42,503 bases of DNA from Anaerolineae bacterium (GCA_016931895.1 JAFGDY010000038.1:1-42503), one strand, 5' to 3'; shown: positions 32,554 to 41,349, numbered from the stretch's first letter. Notes: a model not told the origin generated them from the sequence alone. A program made the numbers and translations.

Positions 32554-33960
32554 ATGTCAAAATTAACCCAGGCATGGGCCAGGGGGACCACCCCTCGCGC
32601 TCACATCTGGTCCGATGTGCCGGATGAAAAATGGAACGACTGGCGCTGGCAATTGAGCCATCGCGTGAATGATTTTGAAATCCTGGAAACCTTTATCAAG
32701 TTAACGCCGGAGGAAATTGAAGGTATTTGCGCCGACAACAAATTCCGCCTCGACATTACCCCCTACTTTGCCAGCCTGATTGACCCCGATGACCCCATGT
32801 GCCCCATCCGGCAGCAGATTATTCCCAAAGGCCGGGAATTGCAAGCTTTTGAAAGCATGATGAAAGACAGCCTGGCGGAAGACCGCCACAGCCCGGTGCC
32901 GGGGCTGGTGCATCGTTACCCGGACCGGGTATTAATGCTGATTACCACCCAATGCGCCAGCTATTGCCGTTACTGCACCCGCAGCCGCATTGTGGGAGAC
33001 GCGGCAGCTACCTTCAGCAAAACCGAATTTGAGTTACAACTTGACTATCTCCGCCGCACGCCGCAAGTGCGCGATGTGCTGCTTTCCGGCGGCGATCCGC
33101 TAACCCTTGCTCCCCGGCTGCTGGATTACCTGCTCAACGAACTCCGCCAAATTGAACACCTGGAAATTATTCGCCTTGGCAGCCGGGTGCCGGTTTTCCT
33201 GCCCCAGCGTATCACCGCAGAGTTGGGCGAAACCCTGGCCAAATACCACCCGCTCTGGCTCAATATTCACGTTAACCATCCCAAAGAAATCACCCCGGAG
33301 CTATACCGGGCTTGCGACACCTTGAGTCGGGCCGGGGTTCCCCTGGGCAACCAGAGCGTGCTTTTGGCCGGGATTAACGACTCGGTGCATATTCAGCGGG
33401 AACTGGTGCACCAATTGGTGCAAATGCGGGTGCGGCCCTATTATTTATACCAATGCGACCTGGTGGCCGGGGCCGGTCATTTTCGGACCACCGTGAGCAA
33501 GGGCATTGAAATTATTGAAGGGCTGCGCGGCCACACTACCGGCTTTGCCGTGCCCACCTATGTCATTGACGCGCCGGGCGGCGGCGGCAAAATCCCGGTC
33601 TCGCCCCAATACCTCATCTCTCAGAGTCCGGGCAAAGTTGTTCTGCGCAACTTTGAGGGCTACATCACCAGCTACACCGAGGCCGCCGACTACGACCCTG
33701 AAGCCATCAAAAATTGGGAAGCCAAGCTGCAAAAACGGGCAGAACCGGGCCAGGAAGGCGTTTCAAGCCTGCTGGCCGGCGAAAAATTAGCCATCAAACC
33801 CAGCGGCTTTGACCGCACCCATAAACGCAAAGCCGTCGCCCACCGCCTCAACCAGGATGAGAGTAAATGGCAACCCTACCATGCCAACGGCAACGGCAAA
33901 GCCCGGCGTCTCTCCCAAGTGACGAACGACGAACGACCGCCGACCAACAATGACCAGTAA
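32554..33960 (+). CDS. kamA: Lysine 2,3-aminomutase family radical SAM enzyme
   Basis: The radical SAM cluster motif CASYCRYC has Cys134, 138 and 141. The KamA features follow: DVLLSGGDPL, IIRLGSRVPVFLPQRIT, VNHPKEI, GVPLGNQSVLLAGIND, the YYLYQCDLV cobalt/zinc-site region and YVIDAPGGGGKIPV with PLP- and lysine-binding residues. The enzyme converts L-lysine to beta-lysine, for osmoprotection or lysine fermentation. No kamDE or other fermentation genes are in the window. Start ATG 32554 has GGGAG. The C-terminus is extended by about 30 residues and ends VTNDERPPTNNDQ, encoded with its stop codon by heptamer repeat copy E. Confidence 0.9.
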   Translation: MSKLTQAWARGTTPRAHIWSDVPDEKWNDWRWQLSHRVNDFEILETFIKLTPEEIEGICADNKFRLDITPYFASLIDPDDPMCPIRQQIIPKGRELQAFESMMKDSLAEDRHSPVPGLVHRYPDRVLMLITTQCASYCRYCTRSRIVGDAAATFSKTEFELQLDYLRRTPQVRDVLLSGGDPLTLAPRLLDYLLNELRQIEHLEIIRLGSRVPVFLPQRITAELGETLAKYHPLWLNIHVNHPKEITPELYRACDTLSRAGVPLGNQSVLLAGINDSVHIQRELVHQLVQMRVRPYYLYQCDLVAGAGHFRTTVSKGIEIIEGLRGHTTGFAVPTYVIDAPGGGGKIPVSPQYLISQSPGKVVLRNFEGYITSYTEAADYDPEAIKNWEAKLQKRAEPGQEGVSSLLAGEKLAIKPSGFDRTHKRKAVAHRLNQDESKWQPYHANGNGKARRLSQVTNDERPPTNNDQ

Positions 33961-34010
33961 AAGTTCGTCGTTCGTCATCCGTCGTTCCTCGTCCGTCGTT
34001 CGTCGTCATC
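33921..34010. repeat. Heptamer inverted repeat, copy E
   Basis: Left arm GACGAAC, GACGAAC, GACCGCC, GACCAAC; right arm TTCGTCG and TCCGTCG units. The left arm codes for the last dozen residues of KamA and its stop codon. The right arm reaches to within 20 bases of the start of the M48 protease gene. Confidence 0.8.
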
Positions 34011-34029
34011 CCGCCGGAGGTCAACCTAA

Positions 34030-35169
34030 ATGGCCCCAGAAGAAAAAGTAACGCTTGACCAAGAGCGCCAGCAGAAGGCTAAAGAGTATGCCCACCTCAG
34101 CCGCCGTTTGTTTGTGGTAGAGCTGATTTTGGGCGCAGTTTACGTGATCTTTTGGATTGTCAGCGGTCTCTCGCCCTGGCTGCGTGATCAGGTGCAGGGC
34201 GTTACCACCGCCACGTGGTTGAGCGTGCCCCTGTTTGCGCTGGGCTTTGGCCTGCCCTATGCCGTCCTCACTGCTCCGCTTGACTACTACAGCGGTTTTG
34301 TGCTGCCCCACCAATACGAACAGTCAACCCAAAGCCTAAAAGATTGGCTCATTGATAAACTCAAAAGCATTCTCATTGGCGGCGTTTTGGGTGTGATTGT
34401 GCTGGAAATCATCTATTGGCTGCTCACGATTGCGCCCCAAACGTGGTGGCTGTGGGCCGCGCTGGCCATGCTGGGCTTGACCATTATTCTGGGCAATCTG
34501 GCCCCGGTGTTGATTTTTCCCCTGTTTTATAAGTACCAACCGTTAGCGGATGAAGCCCTGGTTGACCGGCTCACCCGGCTGGCGGAAAAAGCCGGCGACC
34601 GCGTCAAAGGGGTTTATGCCTTTGATCTAAGCAGTAAAACCGTGGCCGCCAATGCGGCTCTGATGGGCCTGGGCCATACTCGCCGCATTATCATAGGCGA
34701 TACGCTGCTGGAATCCTTTTCGCCCGATGAAATTGAAACCGTGCTGGCCCACGAGTTGGGGCATCACGTTCATAAAGATCTGCCGCTGGGTATTCTGGTG
34801 CAAGCCGGGTTGACCCTGATCGGGTTTTGGCTGGCCGATCTGGTGATGCGCTGGGGCCTTGCTGTTTTTGGCTACAGCGGGATTACGGATCCGGCCACCC
34901 TGCCGCTGCTCATAATTGCGCTGAGTGTTTTTGGGTTGGTGACCATGCCCCTAGGCAACGCCTGGTCGCGCTGGCGAGAGGTGAAGGCCGATACCTACGC
35001 CCTGAAAATCACCCAAAAACCGCAAGCCTTTATTGACGCCATGACCCGGTTGGCCAACCAAAACCTGGCCGAAGCCGAACCGCCCGCCTGGGTGGAATTT
35101 TTGCTGCACAGCCATCCCTCCATCAACAAACGGGTGACCATGGCCAAAAACTTCAGCGTTGAGAGTTGA
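34030..35169 (+). CDS. M48 family membrane metallopeptidase (Ste24-like)
   Basis: Starts at ATG 34030 after GGAGG. The 379-residue protein has an N-terminal membrane segment (about 28-48), three more before residue 185 and two after the active site. The zinc motif HELGHH is at His241, Glu242 and His245, with the third ligand in EVKADTYAL about 80 residues later. The plan is that of Ste24/CAAX-type M48 proteases, which cleave membrane or misfolded substrates inside the membrane. It follows kamA after repeat E; a functional link is not apparent. Confidence 0.88.
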   Translation: MAPEEKVTLDQERQQKAKEYAHLSRRLFVVELILGAVYVIFWIVSGLSPWLRDQVQGVTTATWLSVPLFALGFGLPYAVLTAPLDYYSGFVLPHQYEQSTQSLKDWLIDKLKSILIGGVLGVIVLEIIYWLLTIAPQTWWLWAALAMLGLTIILGNLAPVLIFPLFYKYQPLADEALVDRLTRLAEKAGDRVKGVYAFDLSSKTVAANAALMGLGHTRRIIIGDTLLESFSPDEIETVLAHELGHHVHKDLPLGILVQAGLTLIGFWLADLVMRWGLAVFGYSGITDPATLPLLIIALSVFGLVTMPLGNAWSRWREVKADTYALKITQKPQAFIDAMTRLANQNLAEAEPPAWVEFLLHSHPSINKRVTMAKNFSVES

Positions 35170-35181
35170 ATAAAGTTGGAC

Positions 35182-36120
35182 TCACCTCAAACCGGCCAGC
35201 GCCGCCTGCAAATCGCCGGGCAGGGGGGCTTCTAATTGCAACATCGTTCCCCGGCGGGGATGCTCAAACCGCAGCCGCCAGGCGTGTAAAAACTGGCGTT
35301 TCAGGCCCAGCGCATTCTTCTGGCGGCCGTATACCGGATCGCCCACCACGGGGCATTTGAGCCAGGCCAGGTGCACCCGAATCTGGTGGGTCCGCCCGGT
35401 TTCCAGACCCACTTCCAACAGGCTGTACCGGCCAAAATCCTCCCTAAGCCGGTAGTGAGTGCGAGCGGGTTTGCCGCCGGGCCGGGGAGCGAACTTTTGC
35501 CGGTGGCGAGGATCGCGGCCCAGCGGCACGTCAATCACGCCCGCCGGCGCTTCGGGCCGGCCAAATACCAGGGCCAGGTAGGTTTTTTCCACAGCCCGAG
35601 TTTTGAATTGCCGGCGTAGATGTTGTAACGCCTGAGGGGTGCGGGCCACAATCATCAAACCGGAGGTGTCCCGGTCAAGGCGGTGTACCAGGCCGGGCCG
35701 GACCCCGGCATCCGCCTCGCGCAACCCGGCCAGATCAGGGTAACGGGCCAGCAAGGCGTTAACCAGCGTGCCCGCGGCGTGGCCGTGGGCCGGATGCACC
35801 ACCAGTCCGGCCGGTTTATTGAGCACTACTAAATCGTCATCTTCAAATACAATGTCAAGGGGCATTAATTCCGGTTGGAGGTCCTTTTCTGGCGCCGGGG
35901 GTAAGTGCAGGGTAATAACCTGGCCCGGCTGCACGCCGGCGCCGGGGCGAGTAATCTGGCAGGATTCGCGGTTGGGCGAGGTGGATAGGCAAACCTGTCC
36001 TTGCCGGATAAGTTTTTGAATTTGGGAGCGGGATAAATGGGGCATAGCCTCGGCCAAAAACCGGTCAAGCCGGGCGGCCGGGCGGTCAACCTGAATTTGG
36101 ATAGCTTGCTCCGGGGGCAT
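35182..36120 (-). CDS. rluD: RluD-type 23S rRNA pseudouridine synthase
   Basis: Residues 12-70 are an S4 RNA-binding domain (RLDRFLAEAMPHLSRSQIQKLIRQG). Residues 85-300 are the RluA/RluD catalytic domain, with HRLDRDTSG carrying the catalytic aspartate, then KTYLALV and TGRTHQIRVHL. Such enzymes isomerise uridines in helix 69 of 23S rRNA. RluD is the best guess because of the S4 domain and length (312). It is the last gene of a minus-strand operon with lspA and a small gene 7 bases upstream. No clear ribosome site is seen, which suggests translational coupling. Confidence 0.88.
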   Translation of the reverse strand: MPPEQAIQIQVDRPAARLDRFLAEAMPHLSRSQIQKLIRQGQVCLSTSPNRESCQITRPGAGVQPGQVITLHLPPAPEKDLQPELMPLDIVFEDDDLVVLNKPAGLVVHPAHGHAAGTLVNALLARYPDLAGLREADAGVRPGLVHRLDRDTSGLMIVARTPQALQHLRRQFKTRAVEKTYLALVFGRPEAPAGVIDVPLGRDPRHRQKFAPRPGGKPARTHYRLREDFGRYSLLEVGLETGRTHQIRVHLAWLKCPVVGDPVYGRQKNALGLKRQFLHAWRLRFEHPRRGTMLQLEAPLPGDLQAALAGLR

Positions 36121-36127
36121 AGGAGGG

Positions 36128-36412
36128 CTAAAGTTGTTGTTGCTGGCGGCGGGCTTTATTCAGCGCGTACCTGGCTACAGTGGAGCCAAGACCTCCGCCT
36201 TGTTGAAAAGTGCGCTGGCGCTGCACCAGCCGGTGATCGTGCCGCAGTTTCACGGGCAATGACCAGCGGTCAATTGGCGCGGTTGAACGCAAACGAAAAC
36301 CAAAAACCTTTTGGCGCGCCCGGCGGCCTAACTCGCCCGCTTTTTGGCTGTAAGTGTTAAGCCTGGCCAGGAGGGTCTTGCGTCCAAAAACATCATTCTG
36401 CCAATCACTCAT
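36128..36412 (-). CDS. Small basic protein between lspA and rluD, function unknown
   Basis: The 94-residue protein has many Arg and Gln and no membrane segment or known motif. Its start overlaps the lspA stop by four bases and its stop is 7 bases before rluD, so it is translated as part of the operon. I do not recognise the family. The high Arg content (for example GRRARQKVFGFRLR) would suit an RNA- or ribosome-binding role, but that is a guess. Confidence 0.5.
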   Translation of the reverse strand: MSDWQNDVFGRKTLLARLNTYSQKAGELGRRARQKVFGFRLRSTAPIDRWSLPVKLRHDHRLVQRQRTFQQGGGLGSTVARYALNKARRQQQQL

Positions 36413-36993
36413 GCCTGACCTCCCTCGGGGTTTAACCTCTCGGCCTGGTACTGTTCTTCATGCCAGAGATAATAGGCCAAAACACAAACCCCCATCACAA
36501 TTGACATGTCGGCCACGTTAAAAATAGGCCAAAAGCCAATGTCAATAAAATCAATCACCGTGCCGTCGGCAAAGAGGAGACGATGCATCAGACTGCTCCC
36601 GGTTTCCTCAACCCGCACAAAACGGTCCAACAAATTGCCCATGGCGCCGCCCAAAATCAAACCCAGGCTAAGGCGCACGCCAATATATTCAGTGGGCAGG
36701 TGGTGGTAAAAAGCAATAATGGCAATGATGACTAAAATAGCCACAAATTTAAAAATATTGCCCAACTCGGCAAAAGAGCCAAAGGCCGCCCCGGTATTGG
36801 TGATGTGGGTGAATTGAAACAATTTGGCCATAGCCGGGAAAAAACTCCACGACTCTCCCTCGGCCAGATTTTGCAAAACCAGAAACTTGGTGGCCTGATC
36901 CAGCGCAAACACTACCGCGGCCAGGCCCAAAATGGTGGGAAACGCCGAGCGTCTCCCGGCTTTTAAGTCGTCCGCCTGTTGAATTTTACTCAA
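36409..36993 (-). CDS. lspA: Lipoprotein signal peptidase
   Basis: LspA cuts the signal peptide of prolipoproteins. Membrane segments with DQATKFLV, ITNTGAAFG, GLILGGAMGNLLDR and FNVADMSI give the two catalytic aspartates (in NLLDR and NVADM). The open frame reaches 37143, but TTG 36993 is chosen: a GAGG site lies 7 bases upstream, a promoter lies at 37026-37054, and the length becomes 194, close to the family's 160-190. The upstream part would overlap the divergent YfhO-like gene. It could process the BMP lipoprotein of this window. Confidence 0.9.
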   Translation of the reverse strand: MSKIQQADDLKAGRRSAFPTILGLAAVVFALDQATKFLVLQNLAEGESWSFFPAMAKLFQFTHITNTGAAFGSFAELGNIFKFVAILVIIAIIAFYHHLPTEYIGVRLSLGLILGGAMGNLLDRFVRVEETGSSLMHRLLFADGTVIDFIDIGFWPIFNVADMSIVMGVCVLAYYLWHEEQYQAERLNPEGGQA

Positions 36994-37025
36994 AAAAATA
37001 CCTCGCCTGTGCGTAATACTTTTTA

Positions 37026-37054
37026 ATTGTACCTCACCCCGCCTCAATCGGCAA
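37026..37054 (-). promoter_or_regulatory. Promoter of the lspA-orf-rluD operon
   Basis: Minus strand TTGCCG (37049-37054), 17 bases, TACAAT (37026-37031). RNA would start near 37019, consistent with the TTG start at 36993. Confidence 0.55.
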
Positions 37055-37126
37055 TAATCTTTCCTTCCTAAAAAATAATGGTAGAATAAGCCCCCAGGCC
37101 CAAACACCCGGCGCAGGAGATATTTT

Positions 37127-39499
37127 TTGAAAAACTTTTTCAAACGCCTTGTTGTTCACCCGCTAACGTGGAGCGTTAGCTTATTTTTGCTGCTGCCGGT
37201 GTTGGCCTTTCCCGAAATCATTTTTGATCACCAAACGCTTTATTGGACCGATTTAAGCTGGATCCATTATCCTCGCCACATTTTTGCCGCCGAGGAATGG
37301 CTGGCCAGGCGCGTGCCCTTGTGGGACCCTTACGAGGACACCGGCATTCCCCTGCTGGCCGAAACCCAGGTGGGGGTGTTGTATCCCCTTAGCGTTGTGT
37401 TCCTCAGCCCGCTTTCGCCCTCGCTGGAGTTGTCGGTGTTCATTCTGATCCATTTCAGCCTGGCCGCCCTGTTCGCCCTTATTCTGGCTCGCTCGTTGGG
37501 CCTGGGTTGGGCCGCTTCAACCGTGGCCGGGCTATGCTTTGGTTTTGGCGGCGTTTTGATGGCCCAAACGCCCAATCTTAATATTATGACCGGCGCGGCT
37601 TGGCTGCCGTTGATCCTGGCCGCGGCCATCCAAACCACGCGACAGCGCCGGTGGTTCATCGCTCTGCTGGCCGGCATGCCCCTGGCCTTGCAAATTTTGA
37701 CCGCCCAGCCGCAAATTGTTTTTTATACCCTGGTCATTTTGGCCGGTTATGGGGCGTATCGGGTCATTGCCGATTTTTTGGCCGATGATCATCGTCGCCA
37801 TAACTTTAGATACGCCCTGCATACCGGCCTCTTGTTTAGCGTAACCATTTTGGGCGGCCTGCTGCTGGCGGCCCCGCAATGGCTGCCCACGCTTGAGCTT
37901 CAACAACTTTCAGTCCGGGCGCAAGAGCGCGGGCTGGATTTTCTCACCAAAACCTCGCTTGTCCCGGCTATGTGGCTCAACCTGCTGCTGCCCGGCGCTT
38001 TTGGCAACAACGTGGCCGGCTTCAAAGGGGGCGATCCTTTTCAAGAAGTCTTTATTTACCTGGGCTTGATACCTCTCTTGTTGGCCCCCTTTAGCTGGTC
38101 TCAACGCCGGCAACGAGATGTCCCCTTTTTCTGGCTTTTGCTGCTCGGCGGGATTTTAATGGCCATGGGGCGGTTCACGCCGCTGTATGCGTTTGTGGTG
38201 CAATATCTACCGGCGTTTGACCTGTTTCGTATCCCAGCCCGCTGGCTGATGGCGGTCAATCTGGCTCTGGCTATTTTGGCCGGGCTTGGCCTGGAAAGGC
38301 TACGGCAAAAGGGGTTATCTCGACGCGCCTGGGCCGCAATGTTCATTATCTGTTTATTATTAATAGGGGGCGTAATTTTAATATGGCAATTCCAGGCCAA
38401 CTTGCTGGCCTGGAACAACGAGCATTTGCAGCACAAACTCCTTTCCGCTTTTCTCAACAATGGATTTAACCTCAATCCCCTTTATGAAAACCGGCTCTGG
38501 CCGCGCCGGCTGATGGGGTTACACGTACCCGCCGTTTTGCTGGTCGCTAACCTCATTACATCCTTCGTCCTTTTTACGCTTTATGCTATGCGCCGAATAC
38601 CGGCTCGCGTTTTTAGCGTTTTGCTGATCATTGCCATTTCGCTGGATTTGATTGCGGCCGGCGGCACTACCATCAACCCTACCAAACCCGCCGAATGGTG
38701 GCAGCAGTTATCGGGGGGGGCGCAATTTGTGCTGGACCATGTGGGCCAGGCCCGCGTTTTTCCCCTGGGCATGGGCAGCGAGCAGGCAACGGTGAGCCAT
38801 TTGGGGCAATATTTCCCCTCGGTGTATCGCGCGCGCAGCGCCGGGGGGCACGGCTCATCCTTGCTGCTGGCCCGCTATGATACCTTTTTGCATAAAGCCC
38901 ACCCGGTGCAGGCCATCCAGGTAACGGGCACCCGTTATCTGCTCAGCCTGGGCCAAATGGGGGCCGACGTGGCCGCCACCTATCCCCTGGTTTACAGCGA
39001 CGAGGCTTCTTTTGTCTACGAAAACAAAAACCCGCTGCCCCGCGTTTTTATTGTCCATCAGGCCATCCAGGCCAACACTCCGGACGAGGCGTTGAGTTAC
39101 TTTCAGAGTCGCACCATTGACCCTGCCCAAACGGTTATCCTGGAAGCAGACCGGCCGGTCCCTATGCTCTCTTCTCCCGCGTCCCCCCAGGAAAAAAGCG
39201 TTGCCGCCATCACCTACGAAAATCCGCAAGTGGTTGAAATATCCGCCCGCCTGTCTCACGACGGCTACCTGGTTTTGCTTGACACCCACTATCCGGGCTG
39301 GATTGCCGCCATAGATGGTCAAGCCACACCCATCTACCGGGCCAATTATATTGGCCGGGCTGTTTTTGCGCCGGCCGGGGAACACGTGATCCGGTTTGCA
39401 TATCAACCGGGGTCTTTTAAGCTGGGCTTGGGGCTGGCGACATTGGTGGTGAGTACCCTGGCGATAATGGCTATTTTTTCCCTCACAAAAAAATCCTGA
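37127..39499 (+). CDS. YfhO-like large membrane protein
   Basis: The start is TTG 37127 after AGGAG with 7-base spacing. The 790-residue protein has about 13 membrane segments and a soluble C-terminal domain (about 560-760) before a last membrane anchor. The N-terminal pattern YWTDLSWIHYPRHIFAAEEW, RRVPLWDPYEDTGIPLLAE and LNIMTGAAWLPLILAAA fits bacterial membrane protein YfhO, related to GT-C glycosyltransferases. The C-terminal region has the usual GYLVLLDTHYPGWIAAIDG motif. YfhO proteins glycosylate cell wall polymers in Firmicutes; here the acceptor is unknown. A small hairpin (AAGGG/CCCTT, 39499-39516) follows the stop. Confidence 0.82.
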   Translation: MKNFFKRLVVHPLTWSVSLFLLLPVLAFPEIIFDHQTLYWTDLSWIHYPRHIFAAEEWLARRVPLWDPYEDTGIPLLAETQVGVLYPLSVVFLSPLSPSLELSVFILIHFSLAALFALILARSLGLGWAASTVAGLCFGFGGVLMAQTPNLNIMTGAAWLPLILAAAIQTTRQRRWFIALLAGMPLALQILTAQPQIVFYTLVILAGYGAYRVIADFLADDHRRHNFRYALHTGLLFSVTILGGLLLAAPQWLPTLELQQLSVRAQERGLDFLTKTSLVPAMWLNLLLPGAFGNNVAGFKGGDPFQEVFIYLGLIPLLLAPFSWSQRRQRDVPFFWLLLLGGILMAMGRFTPLYAFVVQYLPAFDLFRIPARWLMAVNLALAILAGLGLERLRQKGLSRRAWAAMFIICLLLIGGVILIWQFQANLLAWNNEHLQHKLLSAFLNNGFNLNPLYENRLWPRRLMGLHVPAVLLVANLITSFVLFTLYAMRRIPARVFSVLLIIAISLDLIAAGGTTINPTKPAEWWQQLSGGAQFVLDHVGQARVFPLGMGSEQATVSHLGQYFPSVYRARSAGGHGSSLLLARYDTFLHKAHPVQAIQVTGTRYLLSLGQMGADVAATYPLVYSDEASFVYENKNPLPRVFIVHQAIQANTPDEALSYFQSRTIDPAQTVILEADRPVPMLSSPASPQEKSVAAITYENPQVVEISARLSHDGYLVLLDTHYPGWIAAIDGQATPIYRANYIGRAVFAPAGEHVIRFAYQPGSFKLGLGLATLVVSTLAIMAIFSLTKKS

Positions 39500-39516
39500 A
39501 GGGTTGGCAATCCCTT
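39499..39516 (+). terminator. Weak hairpin after the YfhO-like gene
   Basis: AAGGG and CCCTT pair around an 8-base loop immediately at the stop codon. No T-run follows, so it may not terminate transcription. Confidence 0.3.
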
Positions 39517-39578
39517 AGGGCCTCTTGATTCTCGCCATCCTTCTTCCTCCTTCCAGGTGCGAGCCGTAAACAATGTGA

Positions 39579-40310
39579 ACAATCCCAGCGCCCGGGGTCG
39601 AAGCGGGGCCGGTGGAGGTCAGTGGAGTGAGCAAGTACTACACCTTCAACGGCCAGCGAGTGGCACTGCGCCAGGGGGATGTGGTATACTACCTGCACGG
39701 CGACCATCCTTCGGCTTTGCTCAGGACAGGCCTGGGCAGCACCTCTTTAACCACCGCCGGCACGGGCGCGGTGGTCTCGGAGGCGAGGTATTTGCCCTAC
39801 GGCCGGGAGCGGTGTGCAGACGGCGCGGCGGTGACGGACTTTGGTTTCACCTCCCAGCGGAAAGAGGGCTTTGGGCTTTACGACTACAACGCGCGGTATT
39901 ACAGCCCTTATCTTGGCCGCTTTATCTCGGCGGATACGATTGTCCCAAGGCCAAATAATCCTCAAAGCCTGAACCGATACAGCTATGTTTTGAATCGGCC
40001 GTTACAAGGGGGCGATCCTACTGGCCATAGTGGCCCTATCAATGATTTCCTGCAAGGGTTTGCCTATGAATTGGTGACCAATAATTATGATGCTGCCTTA
40101 CTCTCTTCTGAGTTCAGTTATAGGCAAAAAGCCGAGGCATTAGCCGTTGATAATCAGGATAATGTAGCCTTCCAGTCAGGAAGATTAGCCGGAGGAGTAG
40201 CAAGTGCAGTAGAGGGGGCGTTAGAGATCGGGGCGTCTGTCCCGATGATAGGTGGTGGAGGCTTAGAAGCAGGGGCTACGTCGGAGACCGTAGCAAGTAG
40301 GATGGGTTGA
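39579..40310 (+). pseudogene. C-terminal fragment of an RHS/YD-repeat protein
   Basis: The frame opens after a stop at 39576-39578 and has no ribosome site; GTG 39612 is only the first available start codon. It begins inside the RHS repeat core: YYTFNGQRVALRQGDVVYYL, a duplicated HGDHP segment, SEARYLPYGRER, GLYDYNARYYSPYLGRFISAD and LNRYSYVLNRP. Full-length RHS proteins have well over a thousand residues upstream. After GGDPTG the tail has the FQSGRLAGGVASAVEGALEI pretoxin-like stretch and stops at 40310 without a recognisable toxin domain. This is a decayed or displaced end of a polymorphic toxin. It marks the start of the accessory DNA at this end of the window. Confidence 0.75.
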
Positions 40311-40369
40311 CGAAAGGAAACCCATCATCCCCTTTGGGGCCGGGAACTCTCCCCCACCCCCGACCCCCC

Positions 40370-40694
40370 TGGGAAAAAATCGCCTCCCGGGCGTAATATG
40401 GCCGGTGTCTCTTCAACCTTATGTCCCCCAGGCGGCCATCTTATGTTTGCTGCAATTGAACAATTCAGCCAATGGCTGCGCCGCCAGCCCCAGGTTCGCG
40501 CCGGGTGGGGTTCCCCTTTCAACCCATTCCCATTCGGGCGGGGCAATTGTTGGGGGCTGCGGGAGCAGGGTCAAGAAACAGGGCGGGCAAACAGAATTGC
40601 CCGGCCCGGAATCTGAATCGCCCATTCGGTCAAGTTGTGGTAAACTTTCAACAGAAATGAGCAAGCTTTTGGCTGGAAACAAAGGAGATACGAA
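40370..40694. repeat. Direct repeat element, copy 1
   Basis: About 325 bases matching the sequence at 41458-41819 over nearly their full length, with an estimated 85-90 percent identity by eye and gaps of 3 and 28 bases. Features shared by both are AATATGGCCGGTGTCT near the left end, a hairpin CGGGCAA/TTGCCCG near the right end and a terminal AAACAAAGGAGATAC. The 28-base gap is not a multiple of three, so no long frame is conserved and the element is not a gene. In this copy the ribosome-site-like end is not followed by a start codon. Copy 1 lies 15 bases from the stop of hepT. Confidence 0.85.
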
Positions 40695-40709
40695 AAGGAT
40701 AGGGGTCAC

Positions 40710-41054
40710 TCACAAGCCAAATTCTTGGGTCAAAACGCGCGCAACCTTCACCCGCAAATCCGGCACGGCCTGGGTGGCAGTTTGCCAGATAATCCCCTGT
40801 TTCACCGAAAAGTAGGAGTGGACCAGAATATTGCGCATCCCCACAATCACCGGCCACTCAACTTCAGGGTGGCGCTGCCGAAACTCCGGTGAAATTTTCC
40901 CGGCTGCTTCCCCAATCACGCCTATCTTCTGCATCACCGCGCTCTGGCGCAATTCATCCGCCAGAAACGTTTCCCGATCAATGTCAGCCACAAAACGGGC
41001 AATCGCCTCCGCTGCCTCAACCATATCGGCCAGGTATTGTTGCTCAGAGCGCAT
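40710..41054 (-). CDS. hepT: HEPN-domain toxin (HepT/DUF86)
   Basis: The start is ATG 41054 behind GGAGG; the longer open frame is rejected. The 114-residue all-helical protein has the HEPN catalytic motif RX4HXY as RNILVHSY (Arg74, His79, Tyr81). HepT proteins cleave RNA, in some cases tRNA, and are silenced when the partner MntA nucleotidyltransferase adds AMP to the motif tyrosine. All three key residues are present. It overlaps the mntA gene by 11 bases. The pair lies between two direct repeats. Confidence 0.9.
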   Translation of the reverse strand: MRSEQQYLADMVEAAEAIARFVADIDRETFLADELRQSAVMQKIGVIGEAAGKISPEFRQRHPEVEWPVIVGMRNILVHSYFSVKQGIIWQTATQAVPDLRVKVARVLTQEFGL

Positions 41055-41349
41055 AAACCACCTCCAGGTTCGCCAGCACTTCATCCTTGATGAACGGCTT
41101 GAGACCATCACGCAGCACCAAATCAACCTCGCGCTCCAATATTTTTGACAACTCTATTTGCATCCCCGACAAATCCAGCAAGGTCAGTTCTTCCTCAATC
41201 CCCGGCTTGAACTCAACCAGCACATCCACATCGCTGTCAGGCTCAAAATCCCCTCGCAAAACAGAACCAAACAGGGCCAATTCACGGATTTGATGCCGCC
41301 GGCAGAAATTAACAATTTTGATGGTAGGTATATCTATCTTGACCGTCAT
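41044..41349 (-). CDS. mntA: MNT-domain antitoxin nucleotidyltransferase (MntA)
   Basis: The 101-residue minimal nucleotidyltransferase has LFGSVLRGDFEPDSDVDVLVEF: Gly28-Ser29 bind the nucleotide phosphates and Asp40 and Asp42 bind Mg. This matches MntA antitoxins that AMPylate HepT. Start ATG 41349 lies 5 bases after GGAG; the adjacent ATG 41352 is too close to it. It is upstream of and overlaps hepT, the usual order. A promoter with an operator-like palindrome precedes it. Confidence 0.9.
   Translation of the reverse strand: MTVKIDIPTIKIVNFCRRHQIRELALFGSVLRGDFEPDSDVDVLVEFKPGIEEELTLLDLSGMQIELSKILEREVDLVLRDGLKPFIKDEVLANLEVVYAL

Noticed and set aside
36994-37143. 50-residue extension of LspA
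   Set aside because: It overlaps the divergent YfhO-like gene and the lspA promoter and would exceed the family length.
40398-40709. Proteins encoded in the direct repeat element
   Set aside because: Frames on either strand are not kept between the two copies because of a 28-base gap that shifts the frame.
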